From: Cellulomonas terrae
GTDB lineage: Bacteria; Actinomycetota; Actinomycetes; Actinomycetales; Cellulomonadaceae
DNA: 36,703 bases
Reading direction: 5' to 3'
Assembly: GCF_007990265.1 (NCBI RefSeq)
Contig: NZ_BJWH01000032.1
Location: forward strand, 1 to 36,703
The notes under the pieces were generated by a model. That model was given only the letters and a program-made list of their open reading frames with translations, was not told where the DNA came from and did not search any database. This document shows, piece by piece, positions 7,754 through 14,886 of the stretch. The position numbers and the translations under genes are program-made. Position 1 is the first letter of the stretch; the number at the start of each line of letters is the position of its first letter.

Positions 7754-8253
7754 GCCCACTTCGACCAGCATCGACCGCGGTAGACGGTGTGAGTCGAGTA
7801 GTCGTAGACCGGCCACAGCATGGTGAACTTCGTCTTCGTCCCCATGACACCGTCTGCGTCGAGGCCCTCCGCCATCTGGATCCGCCGGACGCGCGACTGC
7901 GTCGTGGCGCCGAAGTACCCGTCCTCGGAGATCAGCGGCTCGTTCAACGGCTTGTAGCAGATGTTCCACGCCCGCTGGAGCTCTTTGATCCCCACCGTGG
8001 GCGGCTTGGCTTCGATGGCCAGCCAGCACGCGACGATGCCGTTGCCGCTCGCCGCAGCGGGGATGCGGACCTGGTCGGGGCCGGGAGCCAGCTGCGACTC
8101 CATGAAGTTGCAGTTGCCCCCGGTGACCGCGGAGGCGGGCGTGGCCGACACCGCCACACCGACCAGCCCCAGTCCGAGGGCGAGAGCCACGGCCGTGACC
8201 CTGGGGATACGCGAACGGGCTCGGCTGGACGTGGTCGGTGGTCGAACGGACAT
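7750..8253 (-). CDS. Small secreted peptidoglycan-binding-like protein, first gene of the operon
   Basis: 167 residues with a Sec-type signal peptide (positive N-region SRARSRIPR, hydrophobic core about 19-36, probable cleavage after ATPASA at about 42). The mature protein has a helical segment (ELQRAWNICYKPLNEPLI) followed by a PG_binding_1-like repeat (DGYFGATTQSRVRRIQ, then LDADGVMGTKT) and cysteines C48, C76, C98 and C162 that could form disulfides outside the cell. ATG 8253 has CGGAG upstream at a suitable distance. Its stop overlaps the next start (ATGA). It probably binds wall glycan or forms part of an extracellular complex with the DUF1906 protein, which has related repeats. Confidence 0.82.
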   Translation of the reverse strand: MSVRPPTTSSRARSRIPRVTAVALALGLGLVGVAVSATPASAVTGGNCNFMESQLAPGPDQVRIPAAASGNGIVACWLAIEAKPPTVGIKELQRAWNICYKPLNEPLISEDGYFGATTQSRVRRIQMAEGLDADGVMGTKTKFTMLWPVYDYSTHTVYRGRCWSKWA

Positions 8254-8292
8254 CTGGAATGCTCCGATGCATCCGGGGGCGCGTGGGCAGGA

Positions 8293-8318
8293 GTCACATG
8301 GGGCGTGACCTGCGTCAC
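8293..8318. promoter_or_regulatory. Alternating GTCAC/GTGAC palindromes upstream of the DUF1906 operon
   Basis: GTCAC (8293-8297), GTGAC (8305-8309) and GTCAC (8314-8318) form two overlapping inverted repeats, GTCAC-N7-GTGAC and GTGAC-N4-GTCAC, 40-65 bp upstream of the first start codon. This looks like an operator for a dimeric regulator. The regulator is unknown; the half-site resembles CRP-type GTGAC but the spacing does not fit the usual CRP site. Confidence 0.35.
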
Positions 8319-8367
8319 CGTAGCAAAGACTGCGCGGCTGGATGGGCGAAACGGAGCACCGAGAACA

Positions 8368-8406
8368 CCACGACGCCCGACTGGGGATCCCAGCCGGGCG
8401 TCGTGG
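8368..8406 (-). terminator. Strong nested hairpin downstream of rplI
   Basis: CCACGACGCCCG (8368-8379) pairs perfectly with CGGGCGTCGTGG (8395-8406), and inside the loop CTGGG (8381-8385) pairs with CCCAG (8389-8393), giving an almost continuous 17-bp stem. There is no U-tract, as is common for actinobacterial terminators. It sits 29 bp past the rplI stop and separates the ribosomal operon from the DUF1906 operon. Confidence 0.8.
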
Positions 8407-8434
8407 ACGTGCAAGGTCGAACAGGTACCTCAGC

Positions 8435-8884
8435 TCAGGCTGCGACGACCTTGACGGTCACCGTCGCGGACACGCCTGCGTGCAGGCGGACCGATACCTG
8501 GTACTCGCCGAGGGCCTTGATCGGCTGACCGATCTCGACCTTCCGCTTGTCGATCTGCGGCGCGCCGGACTTCTTGACCGCGTCGGCGATCTCTGCGGTC
8601 GTGACGGCACCGAACAGACGGCCCGACTCGCCGGCCTTGGCCGACACGACGACCGGCTTGCTCTGCAGCGAGTCGCGGATCGCCTTGGCGTCGTCGAGCG
8701 TCGCGATCTCGCGGGCCTTGCGGGCCTTGCGGATCGCGGTGACGTCCTTCTCGGCGCCCTTGGTCCAGGGCGTCGCCAGGTTGCGCGGGACGAGGAAGTT
8801 CCGGGCGTACCCGTCCTTCACCTCGACCACGTCGCCGGGCTCACCGAGACCGGTGACCTCGTGGGTCAGGATGATCTTCGCCAT
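8435..8884 (-). CDS. rplI: 50S ribosomal protein L9
   Basis: 149 residues, normal bacterial L9 length. The N-terminal 23S rRNA-binding domain (MAKIILTHEVTGLGEPGD, then KDGYARNFLVPRNLA) is joined by a long charged helix to the C-terminal domain (GRLFGAVTTAEIADAV). ATG 8884 is preceded by AAAGGGG. It is the last gene of rpsF-ssb-rpsR-rplI, 14 bp after rpsR, and is followed by a strong hairpin. Confidence 0.98.
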   Translation of the reverse strand: MAKIILTHEVTGLGEPGDVVEVKDGYARNFLVPRNLATPWTKGAEKDVTAIRKARKAREIATLDDAKAIRDSLQSKPVVVSAKAGESGRLFGAVTTAEIADAVKKSGAPQIDKRKVEIGQPIKALGEYQVSVRLHAGVSATVTVKVVAA

Positions 8885-8898
8885 GATGGTCCCCTTTC

Positions 8899-9135
8899 TC
8901 AGCGCGCCGACGACGAGTAGGGCAGGAGAGCCATCTCGCGGGCGTTCTTGACGGCACGCGCGATCGCGCGCTGCTCCTGGACGGACACACCGGTCACCCG
9001 GCGAGCGCGGATCTTCCCGCGGTCGGAGATGAACTTGCGCAGCAGCGCAGTGTCCTTGTAGTCGACGACGTCGATCTTCGCCGCCTTGAGCGGGTTCTGC
9101 TTCTTCTTCGGCTTGCGGACCACGGCCTTGGCCAT
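8899..9135 (-). CDS. rpsR: 30S ribosomal protein S18
   Basis: 78 residues. Contains the S18 core (DYKDTALLRKFISDRGKI, RARRVTGVSVQEQRAIARAVKNAREMALLPY) that binds 16S rRNA beside S6. No zinc-ligand cysteines are present, so this is the cysteine-free form. ATG 9135 is preceded by AAGGAG. Encoded between ssb and rplI, co-transcribed with its partner S6. Confidence 0.98.
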   Translation of the reverse strand: MAKAVVRKPKKKQNPLKAAKIDVVDYKDTALLRKFISDRGKIRARRVTGVSVQEQRAIARAVKNAREMALLPYSSSAR

Positions 9136-9212
9136 CGTGGTGCTCCTTGTCTGCTGGAGCCCTGGGCGTTGCCGTGCCCAGGGATGGGGAGTGTCTGAGT
9201 GTCAGGCGCCGA

Positions 9213-9752
9213 TCAGAACGGAGGCTCGTCGGAGTAGCCGGCACCGCCAGCACCACCCGCGGGCGTGGCCCACGGGTCGTCCTGCTGGTTGCCGCCACCG
9301 CCGCCGGAGCCACCGAATCCGCCGCCACCGCCACCGTTGCTGAAGCCGCCGCCCCCGCCGCCGAAGCCACCGCCGCCGCCACCCGAACGCTGGGTCCGGG
9401 TGACCTTGGCCGTGGCGTAGCGCAGGGACGGGCCGACCTCGTCGACCTGGAGCTCGTACACGGTGCGCTTCTCGCCCTCACGGGTCTCGTACGAGCGCTG
9501 CACGAGCCGGCCGGTCACGATGACGCGGGTGCCCTTGGTGAGCGACTCGGCGACCGACTCGGCCGCCTCCCGCCAGATCGAGCAGCGGAGGAACAGCGTG
9601 TCGCCGTCCTTCCACTCGTTGCTCTGGCGGTCGAACGTACGGGGGGTGGACGCGACGGTGAAGTTCGCGACAGCGGCCCCCGAAGGGGTGAAGCGCAGCT
9701 CGGGATCCCCGGTCAGGTTCCCGATCACCGTGATGACGGTCTCACCGCTCAT
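9213..9752 (-). CDS. ssb: Single-stranded DNA-binding protein
   Basis: 179 residues. An OB-fold spans about 1-112 (VIGNLTGDPELRFTPSG, SNEWKDGDTLFLRCSIWREAAE), followed by a glycine-rich flexible linker (runs of five to six G at about 122-155) and the acidic tip DEPPF that recruits replication and repair proteins. It coats ssDNA at forks. The position between rpsF and rpsR is the standard actinobacterial order. Confidence 0.97.
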   Translation of the reverse strand: MSGETVITVIGNLTGDPELRFTPSGAAVANFTVASTPRTFDRQSNEWKDGDTLFLRCSIWREAAESVAESLTKGTRVIVTGRLVQRSYETREGEKRTVYELQVDEVGPSLRYATAKVTRTQRSGGGGGGFGGGGGGFSNGGGGGGFGGSGGGGGNQQDDPWATPAGGAGGAGYSDEPPF

Positions 9753-9831
9753 GCCCAGCTCCTCGTTCGTTCGATCAGTCGGATGCTCATGGATGTCTGG
9801 GACCGCACGCTATCTGCGGCCACCCACAGGA

Positions 9832-10125
9832 TCAGGCGTCGGCGCGCAGGACCTTGGTCCGCAGGACGACCTCGTTGAGGCCGAGCTGACGGTCGAGCTC
9901 CTTGGCGGTCGCGGGCGTCGCGTGGAAGTCGATGACGGCGTAGATGCCCTCGGACTTCTTCTGGATGTCGTAGGCAAGCCGACGACGGCCCCAGATGTCG
10001 ACCTTGTCGACAGTGCCACCGTCGGTCTTGATGACCGTCAGGTACTTGTCGAGCGACGGAGCAACGGTGCGCTCTTCGATCTCGGGGTCAAGGATGATCA
10101 TGAGTTCGTACTGACGCAGGCTCAT
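9832..10125 (-). CDS. rpsF: 30S ribosomal protein S6
   Basis: 97 residues beginning MSLRQYELMIILDPEIEERT, with the S6 motif WGRRRLAYDIQKKSEGIYAVIDF. It forms a heterodimer with S18 in the 30S platform. ATG 10125 is chosen because AGGAGG at 10132-10137 is ideally spaced; GTG 10131 would add two residues but overlaps that ribosome-binding site. First gene of the operon. Confidence 0.98.
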   Translation of the reverse strand: MSLRQYELMIILDPEIEERTVAPSLDKYLTVIKTDGGTVDKVDIWGRRRLAYDIQKKSEGIYAVIDFHATPATAKELDRQLGLNEVVLRTKVLRADA

Positions 10126-10269
10126 ACCCACCTCCTCTGGTCTTCGCGGCCACGGTCGATCCGTGGCAGGAGGGTGTGTGCGTCGCTGGCCTCGACGACC
10201 CGTCCATGACGACGAGCCGACGAGGGCACAGCAATCTCCTAGGCTACCCGGCCCGGAGCCACCGCCGAA
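10126..10269 (-). promoter_or_regulatory. rpsF operon leader with hairpin and candidate promoter
   Basis: Leftward transcription probably starts near 10235 from a TAGCCT -10-like box (complement of 10241-10246); the -35 region (10264-10269) is weak. The leader contains a 7-bp hairpin, GCCACGG/CCGTGGC (10149-10155 with 10161-10167, loop TCGAT), placed just before the rpsF ribosome-binding site. In many bacteria the S6:S18 complex binds a structured rpsF leader to repress its own operon; that this hairpin does so is inference. Confidence 0.4.
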
Positions 10270-10329
10270 ATCGGCTGTGGACGGAGGTGTGCCCGCAAGC
10301 TCGGACGGAGGGCGACGGCGCGCCCCCCG

Positions 10330-12705
10330 TCACGGAGTCGGAGCAGGGGTCGGCGGAGGCTCCGTCGGGACGGGCTCCTGCGTCGGGACGGGCTTGGGCC
10401 CACTGGACACGACGAGCGTCACGGAGCCGCCCGGGGCGAGGATCGTGCCTCCGCGCGGTTCCACCCGGATCACCCGCCCGGACGTCACCGTGTCCGACGG
10501 TTCCGACACGATGCTGGCAACGAGCCCGGCGTTCACCACCGCGGCCGTCGCGTCGCCCTCGAGCTTGCCTTCCAGGCCCGACGGGACCGCGATCTCGGAG
10601 GGCGCCTCCTGCGTCGGCTCCTCCGTCGGGGCGACGGTCTCGGACGGTGCCGTGGCCGACGGTGACGGCTTGCCACCGACGTTGGCGCGCGGCGGGAAGT
10701 CCACGACGGGTGCGTACTGCGGCTGGGCGAACACTTCCTTCATGTAGGACTGCCACAGGAACGCCGGCCAGGTTCCGCCGGTCACCTGCTTGGGACGACC
10801 GAACGGCGTGATCGTCTCCTGCGTGGTGCCGTTGATCTGGTTGAGGGACACCTCGGTGACGATGGTGGGGGTGAAGCCGACGAACCAGGCCGACTTGTTG
10901 TCGTTCGAGGTGCCGGTCTTGCCCGCGATCGGGCGTCCGAGCGGCTTGATCCAGTCCTCGCCAGACCCCTTCTGCACGACCTGCGTCATCGCGAAGGTGG
11001 CGTCGGCGATCACGTCCGGAGCGAACGCGCGCTGCTCCTCCGTCGGCTCCTTGCGCTCGAAGGCGACCGAGTCGTCGGGGTTCAGGACCGTCCGGACGAT
11101 GAACGGGTCGACCCGGATCCCGCCCGAGGCGATGGTGGCGTACGAGCCGGCGATGTCGAGCGGGCGCACGGCGTCCGTCCCGAGCACGTTGGCGGGGTTG
11201 GACTGCACCGGGGTGGTGATGCCCGCCCTCGTGGCCGCCTCGGCGGTCTTCTCCGGGCCTATCTGCAGGTTGAGCTGCGCGTAGACCGTGTTGACCGAGT
11301 TGGCCGTGGCGTCGACCAGGTCGATGGTGCCGAACTGCGAGCCGCCGAAGTTCGGCACCGTCCAGTCGTCGAACTCCTGCGGCGACCGGCCGTTGAACTT
11401 GGTGGTCAGGGGCACGCCCTGCTCGAGCGCTGCGATGAGCGTGAACGGCTTGAACGTCGACCCGGCCTGGATGGGCTGGTACGTCGCCGTGTTCTTCTGG
11501 TCCGCCAGGAAGTCGGCGCCTCCGTACAGGGCGACGATGGCGCCGTCCTTCGGGTCGATGGACGACAGGGAGACGCGGGTGAGTTCGTTGGGCATCGCGC
11601 CGTCCTGCTCAGGGAGCGTGCCCGCGCGGAAGGCCGCGACCTGCGTCTCAGCCGCGACCTGCAGCGGCTGCTGGATCGTCGTGACGACCGAGAGACCCTT
11701 GCGGTAGATCTCGTCGTCGGTGAGCTCGAGCGGCGGGCGGTTGAGCTCGTCGCGCACCATCTCGAGCAGGTAGCCGACGGGTCCGCCCATCGAGTCCAGC
11801 CGCTTGTACTCGACGGTCGGCGGGAACGTCATCGCCGCGCGGTCGGCGGGGGCGAGCCAACCCTCCTCCTCCATGGAGTCGAGCACGATGTTCCAGCGCG
11901 CCTCGGCCTTGTCCGGCGCCTTGGCCGGGTCCCAGTTGTTGGGCGACGGGATGATGCCGGCCAGGAGGGCGGCCTCGGCGACCGTCAGGTCCTTGGCGTC
12001 CTTGGCGAAGTAGGACTGCGACGCGGCCTGGATGCCGTAGGAGTCACGACCGAAGTAGATCGTGTTCAGGTACCGCTCCATGATCTCCGGCTTCGACTCC
12101 ACCCTCGCGATCTTGATCGCGAGGAGGGTCTCCTTGAACTTGCCGACGTAGTCGGTCGTCGTCTCGGCGACGTAGTACCTCTCGACGTACTGCTGCGTGA
12201 GGGTCGACCCGCCCTGGGTCGGCCCGCCGCGCAGGTTGTTGATCAGCGCGCGGCCCATGCCGGTGATCGAGATGCCGCTGTTGTTCGTGAAGAACGTCTT
12301 GTCCTCGGCGGCGGCGACCGCCTGGCCCACGTACTCGGGCAGCGTCGGGTACTCGACGAGCGTGCGCTTCTGCGCAGCGAACGTGCCCATCACCGCGCCC
12401 TGGGAGCCGTCGGCGTTGTTGGCGTAGTACACCGTGGTCGTCTGCGCCCTGGTGTCGTCCGCCTGGTTCGGGATCGTCGTGCTCGCGTACGCCGCCACCA
12501 TCGCACCGGCCCCGAGGAAGCCGACCGCGAGGATCGTGCCCACGGTGAACCGCCACGACGGCAGCCAGCGGTGCAGGCCCTCGTAGCCGGACCGCGGGTA
12601 GTCGAAGAAACGTCGCTTGGGGGCGTTGCTGCCCGACGAGGTTGCCGTGCCGCGGGGCGCCGTGCGCTTGCCCCGGGCGGGTGCCCTCCGCTTCGTGCCT
12701 GCCAA
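10330..12705 (-). CDS. Class A penicillin-binding protein with C-terminal PASTA domain
   Basis: Bifunctional peptidoglycan synthase (glycosyltransferase plus DD-transpeptidase), 791 residues. A basic cytoplasmic tail is followed by a transmembrane helix at about 52-74. The GT51 domain (AAAEDKTFF with catalytic E134, then GGSTLTQQYVERYY) is followed by the transpeptidase with STFK (acyl-serine), SVN and KTGTS motifs. One PASTA-like repeat (about 680-760) leads into a P/T-rich tail. In the GT motif the usual FxxHxG histidine is replaced by N (EDKTFFTNNSG). TTG 12705 is chosen because GGAAGG lies about 7 nt upstream. It corresponds in position to mycobacterial ponA1. It is divergent from padR-ino1. 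Confidence 0.93.
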   Translation of the reverse strand: MAGTKRRAPARGKRTAPRGTATSSGSNAPKRRFFDYPRSGYEGLHRWLPSWRFTVGTILAVGFLGAGAMVAAYASTTIPNQADDTRAQTTTVYYANNADGSQGAVMGTFAAQKRTLVEYPTLPEYVGQAVAAAEDKTFFTNNSGISITGMGRALINNLRGGPTQGGSTLTQQYVERYYVAETTTDYVGKFKETLLAIKIARVESKPEIMERYLNTIYFGRDSYGIQAASQSYFAKDAKDLTVAEAALLAGIIPSPNNWDPAKAPDKAEARWNIVLDSMEEEGWLAPADRAAMTFPPTVEYKRLDSMGGPVGYLLEMVRDELNRPPLELTDDEIYRKGLSVVTTIQQPLQVAAETQVAAFRAGTLPEQDGAMPNELTRVSLSSIDPKDGAIVALYGGADFLADQKNTATYQPIQAGSTFKPFTLIAALEQGVPLTTKFNGRSPQEFDDWTVPNFGGSQFGTIDLVDATANSVNTVYAQLNLQIGPEKTAEAATRAGITTPVQSNPANVLGTDAVRPLDIAGSYATIASGGIRVDPFIVRTVLNPDDSVAFERKEPTEEQRAFAPDVIADATFAMTQVVQKGSGEDWIKPLGRPIAGKTGTSNDNKSAWFVGFTPTIVTEVSLNQINGTTQETITPFGRPKQVTGGTWPAFLWQSYMKEVFAQPQYAPVVDFPPRANVGGKPSPSATAPSETVAPTEEPTQEAPSEIAVPSGLEGKLEGDATAAVVNAGLVASIVSEPSDTVTSGRVIRVEPRGGTILAPGGSVTLVVSSGPKPVPTQEPVPTEPPPTPAPTP

Positions 12706-12918
12706 CGCTCTGCCTTCCGTCCGACGACTGGGTCCGGCCGTCGCGCCCGGTTTCGGGCAGGCGTCAGCCGCGGAGGCCAGTATGGGGGACCTCACTGAGC
12801 GCGCGCGGTATGGCGGAGCCCGGATCCGACGAGCCTTCACACGATCGGCACGGCACGCGCGAACCGCCGACGCACCCACGTCCCGACGCACACACCAGGT
12901 GTGTCCCAGGTCACCGAC

Positions 12919-12972
12919 TTGCTTGGTTCGTCGTATTCGACATACTCTCCAGATGTATCGAGTTGATACATC
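12919..12972 (+). promoter_or_regulatory. padR-ino1 promoter and perfect PadR-type operator
   Basis: GATGTATC (12952-12959) and GATACATC (12965-12972) are perfect inverted arms with a 5-bp spacer, containing the ATGT...ACAT signature of PadR-family operators. A candidate promoter (TTGCTT 12919-12924, 16-bp spacer, CATACT 12941-12946) would place the transcription start inside the palindrome, fitting simple autorepression. The promoter boxes are less certain than the palindrome. Confidence 0.7.
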
Positions 12973-13002
12973 GACAAGCCCAACAGCCTGAGGAGGTGCC
13001 TC

Positions 13003-13653
13003 GTGCGCGGTCGTTCCGACGTGCTCGAGCCGGCGATCCTCGGGCTGCTCCACGAGTCGCCGATGCACGGGTACGAGCTGCGCAAGCGCCTCAACCTCGT
13101 GCTCGGATCGTTCCGTGCTCTGTCGTACGGCTCGCTCTACCCGTGCCTGAAGTCGCTGGTGGAGCGCCGCTGGATCGAGGGCACCGAGTCCGTCGTGGCG
13201 CCGCACACCGTGGCGTCCAAGCGAGCACGCATCGTCTACCAGCTCACCGCCGACGGCAAGGAGCACCTCCAGCAGGTGCTCGCGTCGTCCGGGCCGGCCA
13301 CCTGGGAGGACGAGAACTTCGACGTCCGGTTCGCCTTCTTCGGGCAGACCGACGCCGAGACCAGGCTTCGGATCCTCGAGGGTCGGCGCACCCGCCTGAC
13401 CGAACGACTCGAGACGATCCGCCAGTCCTTCGCCCGTACCCGCGAGCGCATGGACGAGTACACCCTCGAGCTCCAGCGGCACGGCCTCGAACAGGTCGAG
13501 CGTGAGGTCCGCTGGCTCGACGGACTGATCGACAACGAGCGCGGCCTTCGCCGCACCCGTCCTGCAGGCACCGGTCGTCCGACCGCTGCTGACACACCCG
13601 CGGAGACCGACGACGTCGCCCCCGCGCGAACCACCGAGAAGGAGCGAGGATGA
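13003..13653 (+). CDS. PadR-family transcriptional regulator
   Basis: 216 residues. The N-terminal PadR winged helix (LEPAILGLLHESPMHGYELRKRL, SYGSLYPCLKSLVERRWIEG) is followed by a long C-terminal coiled-coil-like dimerisation segment (about 115-185) and a low-complexity tail. GTG 13003 is preceded by GAGGAGG. The stop overlaps the ino1 start (ATGA), so both are coupled. A PadR gene beside ino1 is also found in mycobacteria (Rv0047c-Rv0046c). It probably represses this operon through the palindrome upstream; the effector is unknown. Confidence 0.93.
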   Translation: MRGRSDVLEPAILGLLHESPMHGYELRKRLNLVLGSFRALSYGSLYPCLKSLVERRWIEGTESVVAPHTVASKRARIVYQLTADGKEHLQQVLASSGPATWEDENFDVRFAFFGQTDAETRLRILEGRRTRLTERLETIRQSFARTRERMDEYTLELQRHGLEQVEREVRWLDGLIDNERGLRRTRPAGTGRPTAADTPAETDDVAPARTTEKERG

Positions 13654-14741
13654 CCTCCATCCGCGTCGCCATCGTCGGCGTCGGCAACTGCGCCGCGTCG
13701 CTCGTCCAGGGCGTGCACTACTACGCCGACGCCGACCCGAGCAGCACCGTGCCCGGTCTGATGCACGTGCAGTTCGGCGACTACCACGTCCGCGACATCG
13801 AGTTCGTCGCAGCGTTCGACGTCGACGCGAAGAAGGTCGGCTTCGACCTGTCCGAGGCCATCGGCGCCTCGGAGAACAACACGATCAAGATCGCCGACGT
13901 GCCCCCGCTCGGCGTGACCGTGCAGCGCGGCGTGACCAACGACGGTCTCGGCAAGTACTACCGCGAGACCATCACCGAGTCCGACGCCGAGCCGGTCGAC
14001 ATCGTCGCCGCCCTGCGCGAGGCCCAGGCCGACGTCCTCGTCTGCTACCTGCCCGTCGGCTCCGAGATCGCCGCGAAGTACTACGCGCAGTGCGCCATCG
14101 ACGCCGGTGTCGCGTTCGTCAACGCCCTGCCTGTCTTCATCGCGTCCGACCCGGTGTGGGCCGCGAAGTTCGAGGCTGCCGGTGTCCCGATCGTCGGCGA
14201 CGACATCAAGTCGCAGGTCGGCGCGACCATCACGCACCGCGTCCTCGCGAAGCTCTTCGAGGACCGCGGCGTCGTCCTGGACCGCACGTACCAGCTGAAC
14301 GTCGGCGGCAACATGGACTTCAAGAACATGCTCGAGCGCGAGCGCCTGGAGTCCAAGAAGCTCTCCAAGACGCAGGCCGTGACCTCCAACCTGACCGGCC
14401 CCCTGGGCGGCAAGAAGGAGGACCGCAACGTCCACATCGGCCCGTCGGACTACGTCGCCTGGCTCGACGACCGCAAGTGGGCCTACGTCCGCCTCGAGGG
14501 TCGCGCGTTCGGCGAGGTGCCCCTGAACCTCGAGTACAAGCTCGAGGTCTGGGACTCGCCCAACTCGGCCGGCATCATCATCGACGCCCTGCGCGCCGCG
14601 AAGATCGCCAAGGACCGCGGCATCGGCGGCCCGATCCTGTCGGCGTCGACGTACTTCATGAAGTCCCCGCCGGTCCAGATGGAGGACACCCTCGGTCGCG
14701 CCGAGCTGGAGTCGTTCATCCGCGGCGAGAACCAGCGCTGA
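13650..14741 (+). CDS. ino1: Inositol-1-phosphate (myo-inositol-3-phosphate) synthase
   Basis: 363 residues; NAD-dependent isomerisation of glucose-6-phosphate to inositol phosphate, the first step to inositol, phosphatidylinositol and mycothiol in actinobacteria. Visible features are the N-terminal Rossmann motif VAIVGVGNCAASLVQG, LPVGSEIAAKYYAQCA, and the family signature VGGNMDFKNMLERERLESKK with SKTQAV lysines in the active site. Length is close to the mycobacterial enzyme. It is coupled to padR by an ATGA overlap and followed by a perfect 17-bp hairpin. Confidence 0.96.
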   Translation: MTSIRVAIVGVGNCAASLVQGVHYYADADPSSTVPGLMHVQFGDYHVRDIEFVAAFDVDAKKVGFDLSEAIGASENNTIKIADVPPLGVTVQRGVTNDGLGKYYRETITESDAEPVDIVAALREAQADVLVCYLPVGSEIAAKYYAQCAIDAGVAFVNALPVFIASDPVWAAKFEAAGVPIVGDDIKSQVGATITHRVLAKLFEDRGVVLDRTYQLNVGGNMDFKNMLERERLESKKLSKTQAVTSNLTGPLGGKKEDRNVHIGPSDYVAWLDDRKWAYVRLEGRAFGEVPLNLEYKLEVWDSPNSAGIIIDALRAAKIAKDRGIGGPILSASTYFMKSPPVQMEDTLGRAELESFIRGENQR

Positions 14742-14747
14742 GCTGTA

Positions 14748-14796
14748 GTGCAGCGCAGGGTGGGGGCGCGCCAGCGCACCCGCCCGTAGCGGAACG
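14748..14796. repeat. Dispersed intergenic repeat, copy 1
   Basis: A 49-bp sequence starting gtgcagcg and ending agcggaacg lies just after ino1. It recurs with two differences at 21559-21607, and its first half again at 21649-21678. All copies are intergenic. Probably a genome-wide repeat family of unknown role. Confidence 0.85.
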
Positions 14797-14844
14797 AAAG
14801 CTCTGCGCGACCAGCAGCAGCGAGCGCTGAGCTGAGTTGAGCTG

Positions 14845-14880
14845 ACGAAGGCGCGCACCCCTCGGGGTGCGCGCCTTCGT
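14845..14880. terminator. Bidirectional terminator between ino1 and the ECF operon
   Basis: Bases 14845-14861 pair perfectly with 14864-14880 (17-bp stem; centre ACCCC-TC-GGGGT). It lies between convergent genes and can serve both. There is no U-tract. Confidence 0.88.
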
Positions 14881-14886
14881 CGTTGG

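Noticed and set aside
9290..9400. Short repeats (GGC/GGT-rich) that look like a microsatellite
   Set aside because: They encode the glycine-rich linker of SSB.
12706..13482. 259-residue N-terminal extension of the penicillin-binding protein
   Set aside because: Runs antisense through padR and its operator; TTG 12705 has a proper Shine-Dalgarno sequence.
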